The translations under genes were made by a program, and so were the position numbers. Below are positions 1 to 6,079 of a DNA stretch of 11,190 nucleotides, piece by piece. The stretch's first letter is position 1. The number at the start of each line of letters is the position of its first letter. This stretch comes from Candidatus Nitrosomarinus sp. GTDB lineage: Archaea > Thermoproteota > Nitrososphaeria > Nitrososphaerales > Nitrosopumilaceae. Where the stretch lies: the NCBI GenBank assembly GCA_003702465.1, contig REGF01000016.1, positions 6,481 through 17,670 on the forward strand. The letters run 5' to 3'. Under the pieces are notes generated by a model. It was not told the origin of the DNA. It saw only the letters and a list, made by a program, of their open reading frames with translations, and made no database searches.

Positions 1-58
1 GCAACTTTCTTTTTTGTTGCAGCCTTTCTTTTAGGAGCAACTTTCTTTTTTGTTGCAG
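1..58. repeat. Two exact 22-bp direct repeats inside the Lys-rich coding region
   Basis: The sequence from 1 to 22 recurs exactly at 37-58, and a degenerate third and fourth unit follow to about 90. On the minus strand each unit encodes a (A)TKKKVA block. The repeats are best explained as coding repeats of the basic tail, prone to slippage, and not as a mobile or regulatory element. Confidence 0.6.
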
Positions 59-95
59 TTTTCTTTTTTGTTGTAGTTTTCTTTTTTATTGCCAA
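1..95 (-). CDS. Lysine-rich basic protein, N-terminal part (runs off left edge)
   Basis: An open frame running leftward out of the window reads as a highly basic, low-complexity peptide. It is made of KKK blocks separated by Thr, Ala, Val and Pro (pattern KKKTATKKKVAPKRKAA), like histone H1 tails or other nucleic-acid-binding tails. The frame has an upstream TGA and no ATG. I chose the TTG at 95-93 because a TATA-like box (TTATAG, about 127-122) is centred about 29 nt upstream, which fits leaderless initiation. The downstream body of the protein is not visible, so its function is unknown; DNA or RNA binding is only inferred from charge. The complementary strand is also open but would encode an implausible Phe-rich peptide. 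An ATG at 111 opens another frame that stops at about position 31. Confidence 0.45.
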   Translation of the reverse strand, partial: MAIKKKTTTKKKTATKKKVAPKRKAATKKKV

Positions 96-114
96 TTTCT
101 TGTAATTTCATTTG

Positions 115-127
115 AGATAAACTATAA
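115..127 (-). promoter_or_regulatory. Putative TATA box for the Lys-rich gene
   Basis: On the minus strand the short gap after arfC contains CTTATAGTTTATC. The TTATAG core is centred about 29 nt before the TTG at 95, the normal archaeal TATA-to-start-site distance. A second TTTATC lies slightly closer. The box suggests that this gene is transcribed separately from the riboflavin operon. Confidence 0.35.
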
Positions 128-131
128 GAAC

Positions 132-788
132 TTACACCTTAATGTAATTGATAACAAGATGATTTTTGAGCCTCTTGACAGATTTTAATTTCAAATTAGG
201 TGAATTGATAATTTTGGCAAATCCATTTCCTTCAACTAGGGAAGTAGCATTATTTCCTCCAATAAGATAAGGTGACAAGGTAATAATCAATTCATCAAAA
301 ATATTATTTTTAATAAATTCCCAATTTACAGTTCCTCCACCTTCAACTAAAAGGGTTTGAATTTTTTTAGTAGAAAGTTTTTTCATTAATGATTTTAAAT
401 TAACAGAATTTTCTCCAGAAATAATTACTTCCACAGGTAATTTTTTTAATTTTGACAAATTTACTTTACTAATTTTTTTTGAGACAGCAATTATAGTTGG
501 AATTTTATCACTTGTTTTAATTATTTTAGAATTTTTTGATATTGTGCCTTTAGAATCTAAAATTATTCTTATGGGATTTTTTCCCTTTGTATGACGTACT
601 GTTAGTAATGGATCATCACGTAACAAAGTATTTTTTCCAATAAGAATTGCATCTACTTTAGATCTCAATTTATGTAATCTAATGATATCTTCCTTGGAAG
701 AAAAGTTTGAATCATTTGATCGTGTAGAAATTTTTCCATCAATAGAAATTGCTGCACTCAAAATAATATGCATGTTAAATTTTTCCAT
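132..788 (-). CDS. arfC: 2,5-diamino-6-(ribosylamino)pyrimidinone 5'-phosphate reductase (RibD C-terminal family)
   Basis: This cytosolic NAD(P)H-dependent enzyme reduces the ribosyl side chain of 2,5-diamino-6-ribosylamino-4(3H)-pyrimidinone 5'-phosphate to the ribityl form in archaeal riboflavin synthesis. The protein (218 residues from the ATG at 788) is a stand-alone RibD reductase domain with no N-terminal deaminase domain. Family motifs are the SIDGK element near residues 15-19, GKNTLLRDDPLL near 51-62 and the VEGGG nucleotide-binding turn near 148-152. Three starts are possible: TTG 794, ATG 788 and ATG 773. A GGAGG at 805-801 lies 11 nt before ATG 788, which I prefer. ATG 773 (MHIILSAAISIDG) best matches the usual family N-terminus and would sit 1 nt after the upstream stop. 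With ATG 788 the gene overlaps the amidohydrolase by 14 nt. It is the last gene of the riboflavin operon. Confidence 0.88.
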   Translation of the reverse strand: MEKFNMHIILSAAISIDGKISTRSNDSNFSSKEDIIRLHKLRSKVDAILIGKNTLLRDDPLLTVRHTKGKNPIRIILDSKGTISKNSKIIKTSDKIPTIIAVSKKISKVNLSKLKKLPVEVIISGENSVNLKSLMKKLSTKKIQTLLVEGGGTVNWEFIKNNIFDELIITLSPYLIGGNNATSLVEGNGFAKIINSPNLKLKSVKRLKNHLVINYIKV

Positions 789-1965
789 GTACAATATTTC
801 CTCCGATCATTACTGCTTTGATTGTTGATTGAGATGCTCTATGTACAATTGATGCATAGGGATTATGCATAGGTTCTAAATCTAATGCATGTTTATCAAG
901 AAAAATACAATCTGCTATTTTTTTTGTTTTAATAACACCAATTTCTTTTTTTAAAATTTTTCCAGCGTTTACTGTAGCCATCTTAAGAATTTCTTTTGGA
1001 TCTATTCTCTTTTTTTTGATTCCCATTGTTACTTTCCAAAGGTAATCCATTTCACGAAACATATCAGGAGAATTTATCATGACATTGTCTGTGCCTATTC
1101 CTAATAGACATCCAGCATTTTGCATTTTTTCAATATCAGGAATTCCTTCAGATAATGAGGAATTTGCTCTAGGACAAATAATTATGCCCCTAGTTTTTTT
1201 AGATGTGGCTTCTAGATCACTTTTTGTTGCATGAGTCATGTGAATTAAAAAATCAGGTTTCATTGATAATGCTCTAAGAGTTTCAGATTTTCCAGTAATT
1301 CGTTTTGATTTTTGAACACTTTCTATAGTCTCAGAGGCGTGAATTGCTCGTAATTTTTTTGTTTTTGAATAAGATTTGAGTGCAGATGTACTATGCTCAT
1401 TTGCACCACTAATCCCAATTCCATCACAAATTTTTACTAAAGATGGAAGTTCTAGAAGTTTCTCCTTTGGAAAAGGAATATTTTTTTTAATTTCAGTAGT
1501 ATTTTGATGAAAATCAAGTCTTCCTAGAAGAATTAAACGAATTGGTAGATCATTAACTACTTTTTTAAGTAAATTTGCACCATCTAACCCGCCCTCCCTA
1601 AAATCAACGAATGTTGTGATACCCTTTTGAAGCATAGAATTACAAGTATTTTTCATAAATGTTGAGAGATATTCATCAGAAGTATTTTTCAAGATTTTAG
1701 ATTTGATGCCAAACATTGGATGAATTTTTTGATCAACTGTAGTGTTCAATGAAATATCTTTACCAATTGAATCTGCAATATGAGTATGAGAATTAATGAA
1801 TCCTGGGATTAATAATAATCCCTCACAATCAATTACATCCTTTTTTGATTTTGATTGTATATTGGAATTAATTTTTTGAAATTTGTTATTTTTAATTTGA
1901 ATATCAATATTTGAAACAAAATCTAAATTTTCACCAATTAAAGCACTGATATTTTTTAGTAACAT
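775..1965 (-). CDS. Amidohydrolase/deaminase of the COG0402 (guanine/cytosine/SAH deaminase) type, embedded in the riboflavin operon
   Basis: This 396-residue metal-dependent hydrolase has the full active site of the amidohydrolase superfamily: H60-T-H62 after the first beta-strand, H209 and E212 in IHASE, H242 in IHMTHAT, and D293 in GTDN. The N-terminal small beta domain (residues 1-50) and the C-terminal strand end (PYASIVHRA...IKAVMIGGNIV) are typical of the TrzA/SsnA/guanine deaminase group. Members usually hydrolyse an exocyclic amine on a purine, pyrimidine or triazine, or an amide. The start overlaps the stop of arfA by one base (TAATG), and arfC follows directly, so translation is probably coupled. 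I infer that it acts in riboflavin synthesis, either as the missing pyrimidine 2-amino deaminase or as a replacement for the ArfB formamide hydrolase. A purine-salvage deaminase that merely shares the operon is the alternative. The family is certain; the substrate is not. Confidence 0.85.
   Translation of the reverse strand: MLLKNISALIGENLDFVSNIDIQIKNNKFQKINSNIQSKSKKDVIDCEGLLLIPGFINSHTHIADSIGKDISLNTTVDQKIHPMFGIKSKILKNTSDEYLSTFMKNTCNSMLQKGITTFVDFREGGLDGANLLKKVVNDLPIRLILLGRLDFHQNTTEIKKNIPFPKEKLLELPSLVKICDGIGISGANEHSTSALKSYSKTKKLRAIHASETIESVQKSKRITGKSETLRALSMKPDFLIHMTHATKSDLEATSKKTRGIIICPRANSSLSEGIPDIEKMQNAGCLLGIGTDNVMINSPDMFREMDYLWKVTMGIKKKRIDPKEILKMATVNAGKILKKEIGVIKTKKIADCIFLDKHALDLEPMHNPYASIVHRASQSTIKAVMIGGNIVHGKI
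801..805 (-). promoter_or_regulatory. Shine-Dalgarno GGAGG for arfC
   Basis: A GGAGG on the minus strand lies inside the 3' end of the amidohydrolase gene. It is 11 nt before the ATG at 788 and 5 nt before an alternative TTG at 794. It supports internal initiation of arfC on the polycistronic mRNA and favours 788 over 773. Confidence 0.5.
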
Positions 1966-2711
1966 TATAATTCATAAACATCAGGTTTTTGTTTTCCTGA
2001 ATCTCGAATTTCACGAATTGTGTCAAGAGATTTTGTGGCTAATTTCACTGCATCTCTGCTAGTTTTAGCATTTCCAATTCCACAATTCAAAGAAATTTTG
2101 TCATCATTTTTAATCATGTCAATGAAATTTTGAACTGATTTTTTGGCATCATCACTTGCAATTACCATATAATTATCACCACCTAAGAAAAATGAAAGAG
2201 AATTTTTTTCAATAAAATATCTACCAATTTTAGAATATAATTCAAAAATTTTTAATGAGATTTCATATGGTGAATTATCTTGTCTTTTTGATTTAAGATC
2301 ATCTACATCTAAATGCATTATTGAAACATTGTATTCTAAACTACTATCAATAGACCCATAGATATTATGTTCTTTGTTTAGTATTATGTTATTTTGTTTA
2401 GCATTGTAAGCTTTTAGATTTGCATCAAAGGGAGAATCTCCATATCCAATTGAGATTGTTAAACCAACTTCAAATAGTTCTTTAAGTGATTTTTGAATTT
2501 CAATATGATCATCTAAAGTAAGACCATTTGATACAACAAAAAATTCATCAGATTTATTTAAAAATACTAAACAATTTTTTGTAGAAAATAATTCTTGAAT
2601 TTTTTTGTATAGAGAAGCTTGTAACATTTGTAATTCATGTTCTCGATCACTACCCAATGTTAAAGTCCAAGGTCCATATTCAGTAATTTTTAAAATACTT
2701 AATTGGATCAT
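1965..2711 (-). CDS. arfA: GTP cyclohydrolase III (archaeal GTP cyclohydrolase IIa type)
   Basis: This enzyme opens GTP to 2-amino-5-formylamino-6-ribosylamino-4(3H)-pyrimidinone 5'-phosphate with release of pyrophosphate, the first step of archaeal riboflavin and coenzyme F420 (deazaflavin) synthesis. The 248-residue sequence aligns by eye with the Methanocaldococcus jannaschii GCH III. It begins MIQLSILKITEYGPWTLT, has the first palm-like half with YGDSPFDA near residues 90-97, HLDVDD at 133-138, FFLGGDN at 174-180 and CGIGNAKTSRDA at 210-221. The two halves resemble nucleotidyl-cyclase/GGDEF palm folds, and the acidic residues in HLDVDD and GGDN are the expected metal ligands. The ATG lies 2 nt after the ribH stop, and the stop overlaps the amidohydrolase start (TAATG). 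The family is restricted largely to archaea, which supports the host assignment. Confidence 0.93.
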   Translation of the reverse strand: MIQLSILKITEYGPWTLTLGSDREHELQMLQASLYKKIQELFSTKNCLVFLNKSDEFFVVSNGLTLDDHIEIQKSLKELFEVGLTISIGYGDSPFDANLKAYNAKQNNIILNKEHNIYGSIDSSLEYNVSIMHLDVDDLKSKRQDNSPYEISLKIFELYSKIGRYFIEKNSLSFFLGGDNYMVIASDDAKKSVQNFIDMIKNDDKISLNCGIGNAKTSRDAVKLATKSLDTIREIRDSGKQKPDVYEL

Positions 2712-2713
2712 TG

Positions 2714-3124
<411 letters not shown>

Positions 3125-3126
3125 AA

Positions 3127-3792
3127 TTAATTCACCTTAGCATATTCTAAAAGTTCTTTTCCATCAATTAATGGAATTCCATTTTGTTTTCCAAATTTTT
3201 CTGCTTTATCTACAGATAATGCAGTATAAGTTTCAGCATCCATCATTTCACAAATTGCTGTGACAGGAGTTAATCCTGCAATTTGAGTTAAGTAAACAGA
3301 CATTTCTGTATGTCCTTGACGTGAAGCCAATAATCCTTCTGATGCAATCAATAATGGCACATGTCCTGGTGTTTTAAATGAAGATGAAAATTTTTTCTGT
3401 TTATTTTCAACTTTGTAAATATTTGCCATTTCTAAAATAGTTAATGCCCTGTCTTTATCAGTAATTCCAGTGTAAGTTTGGTAATGATTTACAGATAGTG
3501 AAAATGTTGGATAATCACCATATGGTGCTAAACCCATTATCATTTCTTTATTTGACATGGATGAACTTGCAAGTGTTTCATGCATGTATTGTAATTCAAG
3601 GGATTTTGCAAAATTATTTTCAAGAGCAATACAAAGTAAACCTCCAGCATTCTGTCTCATTCTTGCAATATGTTCAGGAGTGATAAATTCTGCTGCAACA
3701 ACCATATCAATTTCATTTTCACGTCCTGCTGAATCAAATAATAATACAAATTCTCCACGTTTAAGGGATTCAAGTCCATTTTCAAGTGACAT
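3127..3792 (-). CDS. ribB: 3,4-dihydroxy-2-butanone 4-phosphate synthase
   Basis: It converts ribulose 5-phosphate to 3,4-dihydroxy-2-butanone 4-phosphate and formate, supplying the four-carbon unit for the RibH reaction. The 221-residue protein is a single-domain RibB without the GTP cyclohydrolase II fusion seen in many bacteria. Signature elements are FDSAGRENEID at residues 19-29 (acidic metal and substrate loop), TGITDKDRA at 108-116, TPGHVPLL at 141-148, SRQGHTEMSVYL at 157-168 and AICEMMD at 179-185 with the metal-binding glutamate E182. It is the first gene of the five-gene riboflavin operon. A TATA box about 28 nt upstream of the ATG suggests a leaderless transcript. Confidence 0.95.
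   Translation of the reverse strand: MSLENGLESLKRGEFVLLFDSAGRENEIDMVVAAEFITPEHIARMRQNAGGLLCIALENNFAKSLELQYMHETLASSSMSNKEMIMGLAPYGDYPTFSLSVNHYQTYTGITDKDRALTILEMANIYKVENKQKKFSSSFKTPGHVPLLIASEGLLASRQGHTEMSVYLTQIAGLTPVTAICEMMDAETYTALSVDKAEKFGKQNGIPLIDGKELLEYAKVN
3132..3137 (-). promoter_or_regulatory. Shine-Dalgarno AGGTGA for ribH (TTG start)
   Basis: AGGTGA on the minus strand overlaps the AAG-GTG-AAT codons at the end of ribB and sits 7 nt before the TTG at 3124. There is no ATG in frame nearby, so this site decides the ribH start. Confidence 0.5.
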
Positions 3793-3814
3793 ATAGAAAA
3801 ATTATTCCAATCTA

Positions 3815-3825
3815 GGTATATAGTT
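3815..3825 (-). promoter_or_regulatory. TATA box of the ribB-ribH-arfA-amidohydrolase-arfC operon
   Basis: The minus strand reads AACTATATACC, with TATATA at 3822-3817 centred about 28 nt before the ribB ATG at 3792. That places the transcription start at or within a few bases of the ATG. The upstream flank is not a clear purine-rich BRE. Confidence 0.55.
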
Positions 3826-3830
3826 TACTA

Positions 3831-3870
3831 AAAAATGGGTAATTACCACTATAATGGTAGATAATTAGCC
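3831..3870 (-). terminator. Imperfect hairpin plus T-tract after ribE, containing a perfect 10-bp palindrome
   Basis: Right after the ribE stop the minus strand can fold. GG and TAATT (with a C-C mismatch between them) and ACCA on the left arm pair with TGGT, AATTA and CC on the right arm, around a TTATAG loop and a small bulge; ATTTTTA follows. This could end the ribE transcript. The right arm contains GGTAATTACC (3838-3847), a perfect palindrome about 15 nt upstream of the ribB TATA box, so the same bases could instead be an operator. In such AT-rich DNA either reading may be chance. Confidence 0.3.
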
Positions 3871-4455
3871 TTACTTTAAAATATACTTACCAAGAATGTC
3901 AGTTTCAATATTAATCTTATCTCCAACTTTCTTAGTATGAAAATTTGTAATTTGAATAGTATGTGGAATTAAAGAAACAGATGCTAATGTCTTTTTTATG
4001 TCAACAACAGTTAAACTAATTCCATCGATTGCAATAGAACCTTTCTTTACAACATATTTAGCTAAACTTTTTGGAACTTCAAAGTAAACTTGAACTTCCT
4101 TTGGTTTTTTAACAATTTTTTTTATTTTTCCAACACCATCAACATGTCCTAAAACAAAATGACCCTCTAATCTATCACCAGCTTTCAAACTTCTTTCAAT
4201 ATTTACCACTCCACCAACTTTCAAATTACCAAGATCAGTTTTTTTTGTAGTTTCCTCTATCATTTCAAAAATACATTTAGATTTTGATATCTTTGTTGCA
4301 GTAAGACATACACCGTTTAATGCAACACTTTGTCCAATTTTCAATCCCTTAACTTGTTTGCCTAAATCAATAGTCATTTCAATTGCACTACGATTTTTTG
4401 TAATTTTTGAAATTTTATTTACTGTTCCAACTCCTTCGACAATTCCAGTAAACAT
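3871..4455 (-). CDS. ribE: Riboflavin synthase, bacterial-type alpha subunit
   Basis: It dismutates two molecules of 6,7-dimethyl-8-ribityllumazine to riboflavin and 5-amino-6-ribitylaminouracil. The 194-residue protein has the duplicated lumazine-binding barrel. Domain one runs from MFTGIVEGVGTV through LNGVCLTAT (residues 47-54) to VNIERSLKAGDRLEGHFVLGH. Domain two runs from GHFVLGHVDGVG (98-109) through IDGISLTVVDI (143-153) and PHTIQITNF (164-172) to GDKINIETDILGKYI. This trimeric fold is typical of bacteria and eukaryotes. Many archaea instead use a RibH-like riboflavin synthase, so transfer from a bacterium is likely in the ancestry. It lies upstream of ribB with a 78-nt gap and has its own TATA box, so it may be a separate transcription unit. 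Confidence 0.94.
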   Translation of the reverse strand: MFTGIVEGVGTVNKISKITKNRSAIEMTIDLGKQVKGLKIGQSVALNGVCLTATKISKSKCIFEMIEETTKKTDLGNLKVGGVVNIERSLKAGDRLEGHFVLGHVDGVGKIKKIVKKPKEVQVYFEVPKSLAKYVVKKGSIAIDGISLTVVDIKKTLASVSLIPHTIQITNFHTKKVGDKINIETDILGKYILK

Positions 4456-4474
4456 AAAAAAATTACAGTATCTG

Positions 4475-4484
4475 TGTATAAAAT
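4475..4484 (-). promoter_or_regulatory. TATA box of ribE
   Basis: The minus strand has ATTTTATACA with TTTATA at 4482-4477, centred about 25 nt before the ribE ATG at 4455. This fits a leaderless or near-leaderless start. An inverted repeat, GTTAA-AAA-TTAAC (4503-4491), lies 8 nt further upstream and could be an operator, though AT-rich repeats like this arise easily. Confidence 0.45.
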
Positions 4485-4508
4485 GATTTAGTTAATTTTT
4501 AACATAAA

Positions 4509-5213
4509 TTATTTAGAATCAGAATTTTGAAATTCATCGTCACAAAATTGATGAAAAACAGTACATTTGTTCTCTTTAGCATCTGATTTGATTTTTTCCA
4601 TATCTTTATTGAGCACACCTTGAGCAGCTAAAAATGCTTCATCAGGCATATTCAATTTTTCATATAACTTTGATTTTGCAGGGGGTATTTCCCTTAAACT
4701 GGAATCAATTCTTTGAGCTAAATCATAATAGTCAATTGCATCTTGAAAATTCCCTAAATGACTTAATGAAATAGCTTTGTTCATTAGTGCTGTTACATCA
4801 TTAGGATCAAGTACAAGTGAAGTATCATAGTATCTAATTGCTTCTTTGTGACGATCTAATTGATTTAGTGAAATGCCCATACTATTGAGTGCCCAGATAT
4901 CTTTTTGATCAATAGATAATAGAATTTCACATAATTTTAGAACTTCATCATATTTTTTCAAACTTTCTAAAGCAAAAATTTTATTTTTTAATGCATACAC
5001 ATCAGTACTTTTGATTGCAAGAACTTTATCGCAATATGTAATGGCTTCCTCAAAATTTTTTAGATATATCAATGATAATGAGATATTTTGTAAAGCAAGC
5101 ATATCGTTAGGATCCTTTTTTAGCAGATCCTTACAATAATCGTATAATTGATCATATCTTTCACTATTAAAAAATCGAGTAATAACATTGGTTGGATCAA
5201 GAAGGTCAATCAT
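4509..5213 (-). CDS. Tetratricopeptide-repeat protein
   Basis: This 234-residue protein has no signal peptide or membrane segment and contains about four consecutive TPR units at residues 37-70, 71-104, 105-138 and 139-172. A partial unit precedes them at 20-36 and a looser helical pair follows at 175-205. Each unit shows the W/L-G/A-F-A-P spacing, for example ALNSMGISLNQLDRHKEAIRYYDTSL followed by DPND. TPRs form a protein-binding superhelix, so a scaffold or adaptor role is expected, but no partner can be named. The C-terminal tail has C217, H221 and C224 (CTVFHQFC) followed by acidic residues, a possible metal site. The start lies 4 nt after the stop of the lyase gene, so the two are cotranscribed. 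The link to that enzyme is context only. Confidence 0.85.
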   Translation of the reverse strand: MIDLLDPTNVITRFFNSERYDQLYDYCKDLLKKDPNDMLALQNISLSLIYLKNFEEAITYCDKVLAIKSTDVYALKNKIFALESLKKYDEVLKLCEILLSIDQKDIWALNSMGISLNQLDRHKEAIRYYDTSLVLDPNDVTALMNKAISLSHLGNFQDAIDYYDLAQRIDSSLREIPPAKSKLYEKLNMPDEAFLAAQGVLNKDMEKIKSDAKENKCTVFHQFCDDEFQNSDSK

Positions 5214-5217
5214 TCTC

Positions 5218-6072
5218 TTATTCTATAATTTCTAAAAGAGCTTTTGCTTGTTTATAGTGAACCTCATCTATCATTTTTCCATCAACTGTTGTTGCGCCTT
5301 TGCCTTTTTTTGTAGATTCCAAATACACTTTACAGACTTTTTTTGCCCACGAAATTTCAGTTTTATTTGGGTAAAATGATTTATGCACGGTAGAGATTTG
5401 ATCCGGATGAATTACACTTTTACCAGAATATCCTAAGCTTTTTCCAAAATTGCAATCTTTTTTTAATCCTTTCAAATCATTTAGATCCTGCCAAATACCA
5501 TCAATGGCAGAAATTCCTGCAGCTGCAGCGTCAACAGGTATTTTGTATCTAGAATATTTTCCACCTGGTGCATCTTTGGTGTATTCTACTCCTAAATCAT
5601 TAAGAAGATCAAATATACCAAAAACAATTGCATTTACACGCTTTCCAAATGATGCAATTTGATATGAGTTTACTACACCTTCTGCTGATTCAATGGATGG
5701 AATAATTTGAATGGGTTTTAGTTTTTTAGATTTTTCCAAACTAGAGATCAGTTTTTGGATTTTTTTAAGTTCAGAAACATTATTCACTTTAGGAATTACG
5801 ATTCCATCAATTCCTTTTTGAACAATTTCCTTTAGATCAGATGGAATTTTTCCAGATAACGGCGAATTAGTTCTAACAAAAATAGATGAAGAATATTCTG
5901 AACGAGATTTTAGTGCATTTTTAATTAATTTTCTAGCACTGGTTTTTTCATCATCCGGAACAGAATCCTCTAAATCAAAACAAACAATATCAGCCTGAAG
6001 CTTTTTTGCTTTTTCTAGAAATCTAAGATTATTTCCAGGAACAAAAATGAGACTTCTGAAGAGCTGAGTCAT
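5218..6072 (-). CDS. HpcH/HpaI aldolase / citrate lyase beta (CitE-like) family CoA-ester lyase
   Basis: This cytosolic TIM-barrel enzyme of 284 residues probably cleaves or condenses a 2-hydroxy-dicarboxyl (malyl- or citramalyl-type) CoA ester. Family hallmarks are RSLIFVPGNN at residues 6-15, FDLEDSVP at 32-39, VRTN at 66-69, IVIPKV at 91-96, IIPSIESAEGV at 123-133 with the metal ligand E128, FGIFDL at 151-156 with the metal ligand D155, and GKSVIHPDQI at 217-226. The C-terminal helix region TTVDGKMIDEVHYKQA matches the usual lid. It follows the MDR enzyme after 7 nt and precedes the TPR gene by 4 nt, so it is the middle gene of an operon. Malyl-CoA lyase, citramalyl-CoA lyase and L-malyl-CoA thioesterase-like activities all occur in the family. 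Sequence reading alone does not separate them. Confidence 0.87.
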   Translation of the reverse strand: MTQLFRSLIFVPGNNLRFLEKAKKLQADIVCFDLEDSVPDDEKTSARKLIKNALKSRSEYSSSIFVRTNSPLSGKIPSDLKEIVQKGIDGIVIPKVNNVSELKKIQKLISSLEKSKKLKPIQIIPSIESAEGVVNSYQIASFGKRVNAIVFGIFDLLNDLGVEYTKDAPGGKYSRYKIPVDAAAAGISAIDGIWQDLNDLKGLKKDCNFGKSLGYSGKSVIHPDQISTVHKSFYPNKTEISWAKKVCKVYLESTKKGKGATTVDGKMIDEVHYKQAKALLEIIE

Positions 6073-6079
6073 TAAATGA

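Noticed and set aside
1..105. Phe/Val-rich peptide on the plus strand at the left edge
   Set aside because: It is the complement of the Lys-rich frame. A poly-basic tail is a known protein type, while a 50% Phe peptide without any start is not.
3498..3796. Two plus-strand open frames opposite ribB
   Set aside because: They lie fully antisense to a well-recognised ribB with all motifs, have no family resemblance, and are explained as shadows of the real gene.
3793..3870. FMN riboswitch ahead of ribB
   Set aside because: The gap is only 78 nt, lacks the conserved FMN-aptamer segments, and the TATA position predicts a leaderless mRNA with no room for an aptamer.
5450..5662. Plus-strand open frame of 70 codons
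   Set aside because: Antisense to the conserved IHPDQ and FGIFDL region of the CitE-like lyase; no independent promoter or recognisable sequence.
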